Source: Granulicella cerasi (GTDB lineage: Bacteria; Acidobacteriota; Terriglobia; Terriglobales; Acidobacteriaceae). From it: a stretch of 64,000 nt of DNA. The stretch is from positions 124,567 through 188,566 of the forward strand of contig NZ_JAGSYD010000005.1 in the NCBI RefSeq assembly GCF_025685575.1, read 5' to 3'. Below are positions 17,939 to 26,737 of the stretch, piece after piece (position 1 is the stretch's first letter; every line of letters starts with the position of its first letter). The notes below the pieces were generated by a model. The model was not told the DNA's origin and made no database searches. It saw nothing but the letters and a program-made list of their open reading frames with translations. The position numbers and the translations under genes were made by a program.

Positions 17939-18745
17939 ATGCAGGCGTCTTCAGCAAACGAACCCATCGTCGAGTTTCGTGGCGTCTCCATTGCTTTCGA
18001 TGGAGTTTCCGTACTTCGCGATGTGAGCTTCCGCGTGATGCACGGCGAGACGCGGATGATCCTCGGCCCGGCGGGTGGCGGAAAATCTGTGCTGATGAAG
18101 CTCGCCAACGGGCTGTTGATGCCCGATGCAGGCGAGGTGCTCATCTTTGGCAAATCGCTCAGCAGCATGAGCAAGAATGAAATCTATGCAATGCGTGCAC
18201 GCGTCGGAATGGTCTTTCAGGAATCCGCTCTCTTCGACTCTCTGAACGTCGAAGACAACGTCGCCTACAGGCTCGAAGAAGAGCATGTTCCCTTCGACGA
18301 GGTGCATGAGCGTGTCGTCGAAGCGCTGCGCTTCGTTGAACTCGAGAAGGCGATCAACAAATTTCCAGCAGAGCTTTCCGGCGGTATGCGTCGTCGCGTC
18401 TCGATCGCGCGTGCCATCATTTCGAAACCCGACCTGATCCTCTACGACTCGCCCACTGCAGGTCTGGATCCGATCACATCAACCACGATCATCGAACTCG
18501 TAGTGAAGCAGCGAGACGTCTCGCAGACGACCTCGCTGCTCATCACACATCGACTGCAGGACGCCTTCACCATGGCGACTCATCGCTATGACGTGACTTC
18601 GAATGACATGGTGCCGCTCCCAGCAGGCGAGGTCGACTCCAGCGTCCGATTCCTCGTTCTGCACGAAGGCTCCATACTCTTCGACGGAACGACGCTTGAG
18701 CTCACGCACAGCACCGATCCGTGGCTGAAGGCATACCTCGCCTGA
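17939..18745 (+). CDS. mlaF: MlaF-family ABC transporter ATPase with altered Walker B
   Basis: A 268-aa ATPase with Walker A GPAGGGKS (43-50), Q-loop MVFQES, signature LSGGMRRRVSIARAI (about 147-161) and H-loop ITH. The Walker B end reads LILYDSPTAGLDP: the catalytic glutamate that normally follows D170 is a serine (S171). Such a change usually slows ATP hydrolysis, so activity may be low or use another residue. I chose ATG 17939; the frame open from 17888 lies in mlaE. It partners the permease upstream. Confidence 0.88.
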   Translation: MQASSANEPIVEFRGVSIAFDGVSVLRDVSFRVMHGETRMILGPAGGGKSVLMKLANGLLMPDAGEVLIFGKSLSSMSKNEIYAMRARVGMVFQESALFDSLNVEDNVAYRLEEEHVPFDEVHERVVEALRFVELEKAINKFPAELSGGMRRRVSIARAIISKPDLILYDSPTAGLDPITSTTIIELVVKQRDVSQTTSLLITHRLQDAFTMATHRYDVTSNDMVPLPAGEVDSSVRFLVLHEGSILFDGTTLELTHSTDPWLKAYLA

Positions 18746-18748
18746 CGC

Positions 18749-19492
18749 CTAGCCGATAGCCAGCGTCCGATGGAAGAGATCGAGCGCGAGCCCGACGAGC
18801 GCGCGCGCAAGCTCGGGGTCATAGCGCACGCCCTCGTCCCGCAGAAACGCATGGGCACCGTTCACTTCGTGCCAGTTGAGCTTCGCGCCTACTTCGTTCA
18901 GACGGTTGAGCAGCAGCATGCGTCCTTCCGTGGGGATATGCGGGTCCTGGCGGCCCCAGACCATCAGCAACTCGCCCTTGATGTCGCCGGCACGTGCGAG
19001 CGAATCGTCCTTCATGCCTTGGCCGAGGCTTCCCTTGTGGATGTCCGTCGCATAGAAGCAAACCGCTCCACGCACCTGCGGGTTCATCGCTGCGCGGAAC
19101 GCCAGGTGACCACCGATGCAGATCCCCATCGTGCCCAGCGAACCATTGCAATCCTCGCGCACCGCAAGGTGTTCGAGAACAGCTCGAGCGTCGGCGTCAT
19201 ATCCGGCGAGCGGCTTCGTGGTCTTCAGCTCATTCCCGCGATCTGATCCAGCCTGATCGTATCCAAGCACCGTGCCGAGCGGCTCGTACTCGTGATAAAT
19301 CTCCGGGGCCGCAACGATATATCCGAAGCTCGCGATCTGTGCCATCAGGCGTCGTACCGGGGCTGTGATCTGGAAGATCTCGGAGTAGAAAAGAATGCCC
19401 GGGAAACGACCTTCGCGCGCAGGGCGCATGATGTGCGTGCGCATGGCGCCGGTCGATGTTTCGATGTCGACGAACTCTTCGGTAAGTACCAT
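18749..19492 (-). CDS. Dienelactone hydrolase family protein
   Basis: A 247-aa alpha/beta hydrolase of the dienelactone hydrolase family. The nucleophile elbow is GICIGG with cysteine as nucleophile, and an aspartate (GRQDPHIP) and a histidine (NGAHAFL) complete the triad. It lacks a signal peptide, so it is probably cytoplasmic. Its real substrate is not known: few members act on dienelactone. It ends 3 bp from the convergent mlaF stop and follows the PP2C gene by 28 bp. Confidence 0.85.
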   Translation of the reverse strand: MVLTEEFVDIETSTGAMRTHIMRPAREGRFPGILFYSEIFQITAPVRRLMAQIASFGYIVAAPEIYHEYEPLGTVLGYDQAGSDRGNELKTTKPLAGYDADARAVLEHLAVREDCNGSLGTMGICIGGHLAFRAAMNPQVRGAVCFYATDIHKGSLGQGMKDDSLARAGDIKGELLMVWGRQDPHIPTEGRMLLLNRLNEVGAKLNWHEVNGAHAFLRDEGVRYDPELARALVGLALDLFHRTLAIG

Positions 19493-19520
19493 GCAGCCAG
19501 TTTACTGGAAGCCCCTTGGC

Positions 19521-20315
19521 CTACTGCGCATCCAACCAGGGCGTCATACCTGGGCGAGGCTCACTGTCGGCATCAGAAAATCGGACAACCATGCAGGTGA
19601 TATTGTCCGTGCCGCCGTCTTCTTTTGCCAGCTCAATCAAGAGGCGACATCCTTCAACAGCCGACTGTCCCTGCTGGCTCAAAACCTCGGCGATAGCGGC
19701 ATCGGAAACGTGGCGCGTCAGGCCATCGCTGGCGAGCAACAAGACGTCCCCCGCCTCGAGCGGCTCTTCGAATATCTCTGGATGAACATCCACCTCGGTT
19801 CCCACCGCCCGCGTGATCACAGACTGCATCGCGGAATGGCGCGCCTGTTCTTCTGTCATCAGACCGCGCCGCACGCTCTCTGCCACGTAGCTGTGATCCA
19901 ACGTAAGCTGATAGGCGATGCCGTTACGCACAAGGTATCCCCGGCTGTCGCCTACGTTGATCAACGTCAGCAGTGAGTCTTCTACCACTGCGCCGACCAG
20001 CGTCGTCCCCATGCCCTGAAACTCTGCTGCCGATCCAGCCTTCGCATAGACCGCGCGATTCGAAGCCAGCGTGGCGCGCCAAAGTGCGTTGCGTGTCTTC
20101 ACCGGACTCGCCGCGCCCAGCAGCAACTCCTGTTGAGCGGTATGCAGAAACGTCTTCACCGCGAGACTGCTTGCGACTTCGCCAGCGGCGCTGCCGCCCA
20201 TGCCGTCGCACACCACAAACAACTGCAGCGCCTCATCGAGGCCGAAGCTGTCCTGGTTACTGCGTCGCAGCAAGCCCATATCCGTTTTGGCAGCACATCT
20301 CGTGCGAAGCGGCAC
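19521..20315 (-). CDS. PP2C-family serine/threonine protein phosphatase
   Basis: A 264-aa PPM/PP2C phosphatase: metal-binding CDGMGG (D37-G41), NVGDSRGYLV, LLLASDGLTRHVSD, and the closing aspartate in GGTDNITCMVV. The opening NQDSFG segment is also typical of Stp/PstP-type enzymes that dephosphorylate targets of Hanks-type kinases. No kinase gene is adjacent. It may be transcribed with the dienelactone hydrolase gene. Confidence 0.92.
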   Translation of the reverse strand: MPLRTRCAAKTDMGLLRRSNQDSFGLDEALQLFVVCDGMGGSAAGEVASSLAVKTFLHTAQQELLLGAASPVKTRNALWRATLASNRAVYAKAGSAAEFQGMGTTLVGAVVEDSLLTLINVGDSRGYLVRNGIAYQLTLDHSYVAESVRRGLMTEEQARHSAMQSVITRAVGTEVDVHPEIFEEPLEAGDVLLLASDGLTRHVSDAAIAEVLSQQGQSAVEGCRLLIELAKEDGGTDNITCMVVRFSDADSEPRPGMTPWLDAQ

Positions 20316-20680
20316 GCGGTAAAAACCTCAATCCTTTGTGCCCGATACGATGCGAAGGTGACGGGCCGATGGGCTTCAGTATAGCGATCGCAACCCCACG
20401 AATAACAGACGAATAAGGGGACCGCTGCAAGCCGTACCGCGCTTGATACATCGTGGGCAAAGCGCATCAGGCAACCATTCACGGCCTATCGAAGGATAGG
20501 CTATGCTACGACTCCAGATGGTGAAAAACCACGATGCAGATGGGTATCCTTGACAAGAAGGCGCGGCGACGAATGATCGCGCCCGCCTGAATCACGGTAG
20601 CAATCCACTGGTCCCTGCAGCACGCCGTTTCCTGTTTTGCTCCCGTAGCTATTTCCTCTTTTTGCTCAAGGAGATCTTCG
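20316..20680. other. 365-bp intergenic region with two hairpins
   Basis: No gene is supported here. It must contain the divergent promoters of the PP2C gene and of the porin gene. A perfect stem GCCTATC-GAAG-GATAGGC lies at 20484-20501, and GGCGCG/CGCGCC half-sites at 20560-20565 and 20578-20583. The 180 bp between the first stem and the porin start would be a long leader. I do not recognise a known riboswitch class. AAGGAG at 20668-20673 is the porin ribosome-binding site. Confidence 0.5.
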
Positions 20681-22423
20681 TTGCCTTTCTCTCATCGACC
20701 CCGACTTCTGTTGGGCGCGGCCCTTTGCTGCACGCTGTCCCTCCCTGCCCAGACGAAACGCACATCCAAGCCAGCCCATCACGATACCAGCGTGCAGGCG
20801 CAGCTCGACCGCCTGGAGCACGAACTGAAAGCGCAGCACGACGAGATGCAGGCGCAGATCGACGCACTGAAAGCGCAGCTGGCAGCGCGCGAGAATGAAG
20901 CTACGAGCGCTCGCGCTGCGACCGTCGCCGCGCAGCAGCAAACGATCGAAGCTCAGCAGAGCACAGCCGTAGCCGCTCAGCAGACGGCCGAAACGGTAAA
21001 GGCTCTCGAGCAGACGCAAGCGAACACAGCGGCACAGGTTGCCGAAGTTCACGCCCAGCAGACCGCACTCAAGGTGCAGGTAGAACAGCCAACCGCGTTC
21101 CATTACAAGGGGCTGACCCTCACTCCGAGCGGCTACATCGCAGCTGAAAGTGTCTGGCGCGCGAGCGCGCTGCACGCGGACATCTACACGCCCTATAACC
21201 TCACGCCATACTCCGGAAACGCGGACTCCAAGGTGACCGAGTGGGTGCCGAGCGCACGCCAGACGCGCTTCGGCGTCATGGCCGAAGGCATGGCGGGCAA
21301 GACGCCGCTGAAGGCATTCGTCGAGACAGACTTCCTCTCTGCGGGTACGACGTCCAACGCGCTGCAAACCAATAGTTACACCCTGCGCCTGCGACAGGCG
21401 TGGGTACAGGCGACGCTCGGCAAGACCACGCTGAATGCCGGTCAGATGTGGACACTTGCCACGGAGAACAAGAAAGCCGCTCTCGCTGGACAGGAGGCGC
21501 TGCCTGCCACCATCGACAACAACTTCAACGTCGGCACGACCTGGCTGCGTCAGCTCGGCTTCCGCGTGCAGCAGCAAGTAACTCCGAGCTTCACGCTGGC
21601 ATTGGCGCTGGAAAGTGCGCAGTACCAATTTGCAGCGTCGAACACGCCCAACAACTTCTTCTTCGGAGGGAACGGCGTCTTTCAAGGCTTGAACAACCAG
21701 ACGTTCCAGTACACCAACCAGCTCGCTCCGGACATCATCGTAAAGGCGTCCTTCGATCCTGGCTGGGGGCATTACGAACTCGGTGGCATCGGGCGCTTCT
21801 TCCGCGATCGCTACTATCCCGACGCCTCTGCGACCAATGCGAAGAACGACACGAAATTCGGCGGTGGACTGATCGCCAACGCGCGCATGCCCATCACGAA
21901 GAAGCTTGACCTTGCATTGCACCTCGTTGCCGGAGACGGCACCGGACGCTACGGGGCTTCGTTACTTCCGGACATCACCGTGCATCCGGACGGCAGGCTG
22001 GAACCGCTGCGGAATGCGCAAGGTCTCGCGTCCTTAGAGCTACACCCCACGCGTTCGCTCGACTTCTATGGCTACGGTGGCGTGGAGTACGTGCAGCGGA
22101 CCTACTATCGCAGCAGCACAGGCACACTCGTTGGTTACGGTGTACCCACGGCAGACAACTCCGGCTGCAACACAGAGGTCACGCCTTCCGCAAGCGGCAC
22201 ACCGGGCTTCAACCCGGGCAGCGGAACCTGCACCGGTCACACGCGTCGTCTCGCAGAAGGACAGTTCGGATTCTGGTATCGCCCCGTCCAGGGACCTGCG
22301 GGCAAACTACAGCTTGGAGCGGCCTACGGCTACCTGAACCGTGCCGGCTGGACAGGTGTTGGCGGCGCTCCGCAGACGAGCAATCACCTCGTATGGACCA
22401 GCATCCGCTACATCCTGCCGTAG
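20681..22423 (+). CDS. DcaP-like outer-membrane porin with N-terminal coiled coil
   Basis: A 580-aa exported protein starting at TTG 20681, seven bases after AAGGAG. It has a signal peptide (RPRLLLGAALCCTLSLPAQ) and a Gln/Ala/Glu-rich coiled coil (about 35-145) with repeated QTAE/TAAQ units. A beta-barrel domain of about 430 residues follows, rich in alternating aromatic strands and ending in WTSIRYILP. A coiled coil ahead of a barrel is the layout of DcaP-type trimeric porins, which import dicarboxylates or other anions. The substrate here is unknown. Confidence 0.75.
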   Translation: MPFSHRPRLLLGAALCCTLSLPAQTKRTSKPAHHDTSVQAQLDRLEHELKAQHDEMQAQIDALKAQLAARENEATSARAATVAAQQQTIEAQQSTAVAAQQTAETVKALEQTQANTAAQVAEVHAQQTALKVQVEQPTAFHYKGLTLTPSGYIAAESVWRASALHADIYTPYNLTPYSGNADSKVTEWVPSARQTRFGVMAEGMAGKTPLKAFVETDFLSAGTTSNALQTNSYTLRLRQAWVQATLGKTTLNAGQMWTLATENKKAALAGQEALPATIDNNFNVGTTWLRQLGFRVQQQVTPSFTLALALESAQYQFAASNTPNNFFFGGNGVFQGLNNQTFQYTNQLAPDIIVKASFDPGWGHYELGGIGRFFRDRYYPDASATNAKNDTKFGGGLIANARMPITKKLDLALHLVAGDGTGRYGASLLPDITVHPDGRLEPLRNAQGLASLELHPTRSLDFYGYGGVEYVQRTYYRSSTGTLVGYGVPTADNSGCNTEVTPSASGTPGFNPGSGTCTGHTRRLAEGQFGFWYRPVQGPAGKLQLGAAYGYLNRAGWTGVGGAPQTSNHLVWTSIRYILP

Positions 22424-22429
22424 AAGTCA

Positions 22430-22459
22430 TCCGCGGTGGCGTAAGATCGCCGCCGCGGA
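22430..22459. terminator. Bidirectional hairpin between convergent genes
   Basis: A 12-bp stem (TCCGCGGTGGCG with CGCCGCCGCGGA, one G-U pair) with a 6-base loop fills the 37-bp gap between the porin stop and the stop of the convergent phospholipase gene. It probably serves both. Confidence 0.7.
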
Positions 22460-22460
22460 G

Positions 22461-23627
22461 TTACTTCTTATTGAGCGCAACCTCCGCGCCCGCAGCTGCA
22501 CTCACCAACTCACGCAAAACGTCTTTCACGGTGCTCTCCATCTCTTCATGGAAGGCTTCGCGGACAGCTTGTGCCACCTCCGCTGGTTCAAAGGAAGCGT
22601 CCTTCTGGTCTACAACCTTGTCGAGCACCTGCTCGATCATGGGCTTCACCGCAACGTGCTTCGCCACGGCCTTGGCGACCTTCTTCGCTGGAATATTGAT
22701 GGCCTGCACGAGCGCGTCATTCTCGATGAAAACCTCAGACTTCTTCCAGTCTTTCTCGAAGATCTTCTCCATCTCCGCGACCACGCTGCTGTCGCGAAAG
22801 GTGATCCCGATCTCGCGCCGCGCCTCAAGCTCCAGCCGTCGCAGACTCTGGCTGCCCACGAACGCGTGTTCACCGTCACGCATGATCGCACGCAGATGCA
22901 GTCGCCCAGCGAGCTTGCGTACTGGGATTGAACGGGCCTTCGATGCAGCGCGAGAGAGCACGCGAACCTCCACGCCCTCAGACATCTTCTTATCAAGCAG
23001 ACTCATGAACTCGCGATCACTGAACTTCATCTCGTAGAGGCAAAGACTCTTGCGAGCGCCTTCGACAAAGTCGATGAGCCGCTCGCGCGCGTTGACGGGG
23101 CTCACGACGAGATCCTTGTTGCCCGACGTATATTCTTTGCGGTGTGCGTCCGCCTCGAATAGACGGACCGCCTCACGAACCACGCCCGGCTTCTTCGTCA
23201 CGATGCCAAAGGACCTGCTGAGGTCAATGTCGAGATGCGTGAAGTTGTAGCCGAAGATGTAGAGAGTGCGATCGTCAATGATCATCATCTTGCCGTGATA
23301 ACGCACGAGATCGTTGTTCGTTCGCATCACGGTGATGCCGCGCTCCAAGAGCCTCATCTCGAGCTTGCGGAGGTTTTTCTCCTCGCCCTGATTGGTATAT
23401 GCGATCAGCGCTTCGACGGTGACGCCGCGCTCCACGGCCTGCACCAGCGCCTTCTCAATCTCCACGCGGTCAAAGCGGAAGATGAGAATGCGGATGCGCT
23501 TCTCTGCCTTTGCGAGGCCATCGAGAATCGGTTTGATCCCGTCTTCGGGTTGCACCAACAGTTTCAAGCTTGTGGCTCCTTCATGAGCGACCGTTTCTTT
23601 GAGGGAGTCATTCGAGTTGCCGGCCAC
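22461..23627 (-). CDS. Phospholipase D-like protein with one degenerate catalytic motif
   Basis: A 388-aa protein with two PLD-type halves. The first catalytic motif is intact (H111-x-K113-x4-D118 followed by YIFGYNFT). The second reads H244-x-R246-x4-D251, with arginine in place of lysine. The C-terminal 110 residues form a helical extension rich in Lys, Glu and Val. PLD enzymes need both motifs to build the active site, so the activity could be altered (phospholipase, nuclease or cardiolipin-synthase-like). There is no signal peptide. It is convergent with the porin gene. Confidence 0.75.
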   Translation of the reverse strand: MAGNSNDSLKETVAHEGATSLKLLVQPEDGIKPILDGLAKAEKRIRILIFRFDRVEIEKALVQAVERGVTVEALIAYTNQGEEKNLRKLEMRLLERGITVMRTNNDLVRYHGKMMIIDDRTLYIFGYNFTHLDIDLSRSFGIVTKKPGVVREAVRLFEADAHRKEYTSGNKDLVVSPVNARERLIDFVEGARKSLCLYEMKFSDREFMSLLDKKMSEGVEVRVLSRAASKARSIPVRKLAGRLHLRAIMRDGEHAFVGSQSLRRLELEARREIGITFRDSSVVAEMEKIFEKDWKKSEVFIENDALVQAINIPAKKVAKAVAKHVAVKPMIEQVLDKVVDQKDASFEPAEVAQAVREAFHEEMESTVKDVLRELVSAAAGAEVALNKK

Positions 23628-23755
23628 GATTTCTCTGACTACATAGAAGATGCAGAGCCGAATCTTCAGGATGTTTTTCGGCGACGAATACCTCTCAGGA
23701 GACGAAGTTTGCTTCTAACCAGACTGTTAGAAAAACTCTTGGAGTCAGGTCGCCC

Positions 23756-24808
23756 ATGTCCCACTTCCGCTATCTCTCGTTCGCCGTTCTCGCACTTCCC
23801 CTCGCCCTTCCCCCGACAGTAAAAGCTCAATCTCCTGCGCCACCGCAGGCGAAAGCGAAGAAGGACAATGATCGGACGTTCCATACCGCGCAACTGCGTC
23901 ATGCCAAGCTTCGCGAGGCGCAAGCCAATGTGAGTTCACTCGACCTCTTCCTCGGTCCGGGAGGGGCGGATGGGCAACCGAAGCCACCTTTCACCTTCAT
24001 CGACGAAGACAAGAACGGCACGAATCCCAAGCTGAACGCCAAGGACGCCACAGGCCAATCATGGCGCGTGAAGCTCGGCCCAGAGGCCCGCCCCGAAGTC
24101 GTCGCAACTCGCCTGCTTTGGGCGATGGGCTACTTCGTCGAGGATGACTATGTCCTTCCAGAGGCGACGGTCTCAAACCTCCAGATGAAGAGAGGCAAAG
24201 GTGAGATTGCCGAGAACGGCTTGATCAAAGACGCACGCTTTGCGCACAAGCCCGACGGTCAGAAGAAGGCTGGCATCTGGGAATGGAAAGCAAACCCATT
24301 CTTTGGAAAGCGTGAGTTCAATGGCCTTCGCGTGATGATGGCGTTGATGAACAACTGGGACCTGAAGGACGTGAACAATGCCGTCTTCGTCGACAAGGAT
24401 AAGCACCAGCAGTACCTCGTCGTGTCGGACATCGGCGCAACCTTCGGCGGTAATGCATTCAATCTTCCGATCGCAAACTCGAAGGGAAACATCGAAGCGT
24501 ACGAAAAGTCAGGCTTCATCGATAAGACGCACGACGGCATGGTCGATTTCGCAACTCCGAAGGCCCCCGGCGCAGCATTGCTGAAAACGGGCGGCACGCT
24601 CGTTGGCGAATACTTTCACCGTCGCGGCTTCGATTGGATTGGCAACAACATTCCCGTTGAAGATGCTCGGTGGATGGGAGAGCAACTGGGTGCGCTGTCG
24701 CACCAGCAGCTTGTGGACGCATTTCGAGCCGGCCATTTCCCTGCCGATGAGGTGGATCGCTACGTGATCGTCGTGGAGAACCGCATTGCTCAGCTCAAGC
24801 ACCTCTAG
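23756..24808 (+). CDS. Secreted protein with kinase-like motif order
   Basis: A 350-aa protein with a signal peptide (LSFAVLALPLALPPTVKAQ). I cannot name the family. The motif order resembles atypical protein/lipid kinases: SWRVKLG (K106, like the ATP-binding lysine), PEVVATRL (E114), NNWDLKDVNNAVF (D202, N207/N208, like a catalytic loop) and VVSDIGATFG (D225, like a DFG motif). This is my reading of the pattern, not a database match. If correct, it would be an extracytoplasmic kinase-like or pseudokinase protein. It stands alone between convergent neighbours. Confidence 0.6.
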   Translation: MSHFRYLSFAVLALPLALPPTVKAQSPAPPQAKAKKDNDRTFHTAQLRHAKLREAQANVSSLDLFLGPGGADGQPKPPFTFIDEDKNGTNPKLNAKDATGQSWRVKLGPEARPEVVATRLLWAMGYFVEDDYVLPEATVSNLQMKRGKGEIAENGLIKDARFAHKPDGQKKAGIWEWKANPFFGKREFNGLRVMMALMNNWDLKDVNNAVFVDKDKHQQYLVVSDIGATFGGNAFNLPIANSKGNIEAYEKSGFIDKTHDGMVDFATPKAPGAALLKTGGTLVGEYFHRRGFDWIGNNIPVEDARWMGEQLGALSHQQLVDAFRAGHFPADEVDRYVIVVENRIAQLKHL

Positions 24809-24816
24809 TGCTTGAG
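24794..24816. terminator. Bidirectional hairpin overlapping a stop codon
   Basis: CTCAAGCAC-CTCTA-GTGCTTGAG is a perfect 9-bp stem with a 5-base loop. It contains the stop codon of the secreted-protein gene and sits just before the stop of the convergent ABC exporter gene. Confidence 0.65.
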
Positions 24817-24817
24817 C

Positions 24818-26641
24818 CTAGAGTGCGGGAACGTGCTCCGCCTCATTGAACTGGATATCATGCAGCTTGCGGTATTCGCCTTGCTCCAGTCTCATGAGTT
24901 CGTCGTGCGTTCCGCACTCGACAATTTTTCCAGCAACAAGCACAAAGATGCAGTCCGCCTTACGAATCGTTGATAGCCGATGAGCTACGACGAGAGAGGT
25001 CTTCCCTTCCATCAAGCGATCCAGAGCTTCGAAGACGAGCTGTTCACTTTCGGCATCGAGCCCTGAACTCGGCTCGTCGAGAATGAGCACCGGACTCTTC
25101 CGCACCAGCGCACGAGCTATCGCGATGCGTTGTCGCTGACCGCCTGAGAGCGTCAGACCACGTTCGCCGACCTCCGTATCGAACTTGTTCGGAAGCTTGT
25201 CGATGAACTCGGTGGCGTTGGCAATGTCTGCGGCACGCTTGATCTCTGCACTCGAAGCAGCGGGATTGCCATAGGCAATGTTGTCCCAGATCGTACCGCT
25301 AAAGAGCACGGTGTCCTGCAACACAAAGCTAATCTGATCGCGCAGCGACTTCTGCTGCACGGTCTTTACATCGAGACCATCCACTTTGATCACACCCGCA
25401 TCGGGATCGTAAAAGCGCGGTACCAAGTTGATGATCGTCGACTTGCCGGATCCGGTTGGGCCAACCAGAGCGACGGTCTGGCCAGGCTTCACACGGAAGC
25501 TGATGTCATGCAGGATTTCGCACCCACGGTCATAGCCGAAGCTCACATGATCGAACTCGATGTCGCCCTTCAACGGTGGCAGCGCCTTCGCATTCGGGGC
25601 GTCGCACATTTCACCGCTGCTTTCGACGACCTCCTTCACGCGCTCATAGCCGACATCCGCCTTCGAGTAGGAGTCCATGATCTTGGAAATGTCCTGCATG
25701 GGCTTGTACATCTTCGAGATGTAGTTCAGGAAGATGAAGATCGATCCACCCGTCAACCCGGATGACACGGCATCGCGCCCGCCGTAGTACAGCACCAACG
25801 CAGTGCCGATGCCCACAACGATGCTCACGATCGGCACCAGCTTCGCCTTCATCGTGCGCGCGCGCAGCGCCGCCTCTACAGCCTCCAGGCTCTCGCCCTC
25901 CAGGCGCTCTACTTCATAGGACTCTCGAGCAAAGGCCTTAACCACGCGCACGGAGGTCAACACCTCCTGCACGACGGAGAGCATCTTCCCTTCCTGCTTC
26001 CGCTGCTCACGCGAAAGCTTCTTCACCTTGCGCGTGTAGACGTAGACGATCGCAAAGAGAACGGGCACCACGGCAAGGGCGATCAGCGTGAGCTTGACGC
26101 TCAGGTAGAAGAGCACGCCGATCATGCCGATCAGCGTGGCCAAATCCACCAAAATGCTCAGCAGACCTGAAACGATGAATGTCTGAATCGAATCGATATC
26201 GCTCGTGACACGGCTGATCAGGTCTCCGGTCTTCGAGTGATCGTGGAAGCTCAACGACAGGCGCTGCACCTGCGCGTAGAGGCGGCGACGCAGGTCATGG
26301 GTGACCCACTGGCCCACGGTCGTGGTCACATACTTCTCGCCGTAGGTGCATACAGCACCCAGTACGGCGAAGAGAAGCGTCGCGATGCATGCGAATAAGA
26401 GGATCGACTGTGCGCTATCGCCCGCGTAGTGGTGGATGACTTGGTTGAGCCAGCCCTTCGAAGGCTTGTGGCTGATGACGTCATCGAGCACCACCTTCAA
26501 TGGCCAGGGCTGCAGAAGATCGGCCGCGCTCTCACCGGCAATCGCGAGCAAACCGAGCACCAGCTGCTTGCGGTGCGGCCGCAATAACTCCAGAAGGCTC
26601 AAGCGATTTCGCTGCGTCTCGGACTTGGATGTTTCCAGCAT
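24818..26641 (-). CDS. ABC exporter, fused membrane and ATPase domains (MsbA-like)
   Basis: A 607-aa half-transporter with six transmembrane helices (about 30-320) and a C-terminal ATPase with Walker A GPTGSGKST, signature LSGGQRQRIAIARAL, Walker B LILDEPSSGLDAES and H-loop AHRLSTI. It should homodimerise and export a lipid, peptide or drug. I chose ATG 26641 (MLETSKSETQRNRLSLLELL); the frame runs upstream to 27085, but that part is antisense to the divergent MFS gene. All nucleotide-binding motifs are intact. Confidence 0.9.
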   Translation of the reverse strand: MLETSKSETQRNRLSLLELLRPHRKQLVLGLLAIAGESAADLLQPWPLKVVLDDVISHKPSKGWLNQVIHHYAGDSAQSILLFACIATLLFAVLGAVCTYGEKYVTTTVGQWVTHDLRRRLYAQVQRLSLSFHDHSKTGDLISRVTSDIDSIQTFIVSGLLSILVDLATLIGMIGVLFYLSVKLTLIALAVVPVLFAIVYVYTRKVKKLSREQRKQEGKMLSVVQEVLTSVRVVKAFARESYEVERLEGESLEAVEAALRARTMKAKLVPIVSIVVGIGTALVLYYGGRDAVSSGLTGGSIFIFLNYISKMYKPMQDISKIMDSYSKADVGYERVKEVVESSGEMCDAPNAKALPPLKGDIEFDHVSFGYDRGCEILHDISFRVKPGQTVALVGPTGSGKSTIINLVPRFYDPDAGVIKVDGLDVKTVQQKSLRDQISFVLQDTVLFSGTIWDNIAYGNPAASSAEIKRAADIANATEFIDKLPNKFDTEVGERGLTLSGGQRQRIAIARALVRKSPVLILDEPSSGLDAESEQLVFEALDRLMEGKTSLVVAHRLSTIRKADCIFVLVAGKIVECGTHDELMRLEQGEYRKLHDIQFNEAEHVPAL

Positions 26642-26737
26642 GTATGCGGAGTTGGATGCGCACACGCCGAGGCTGATTGCCAGAATGCTGAAAATTCCAC
26701 GCTCGGCGTCGGACAAGATCGAACCTGCAGCTCCCCT

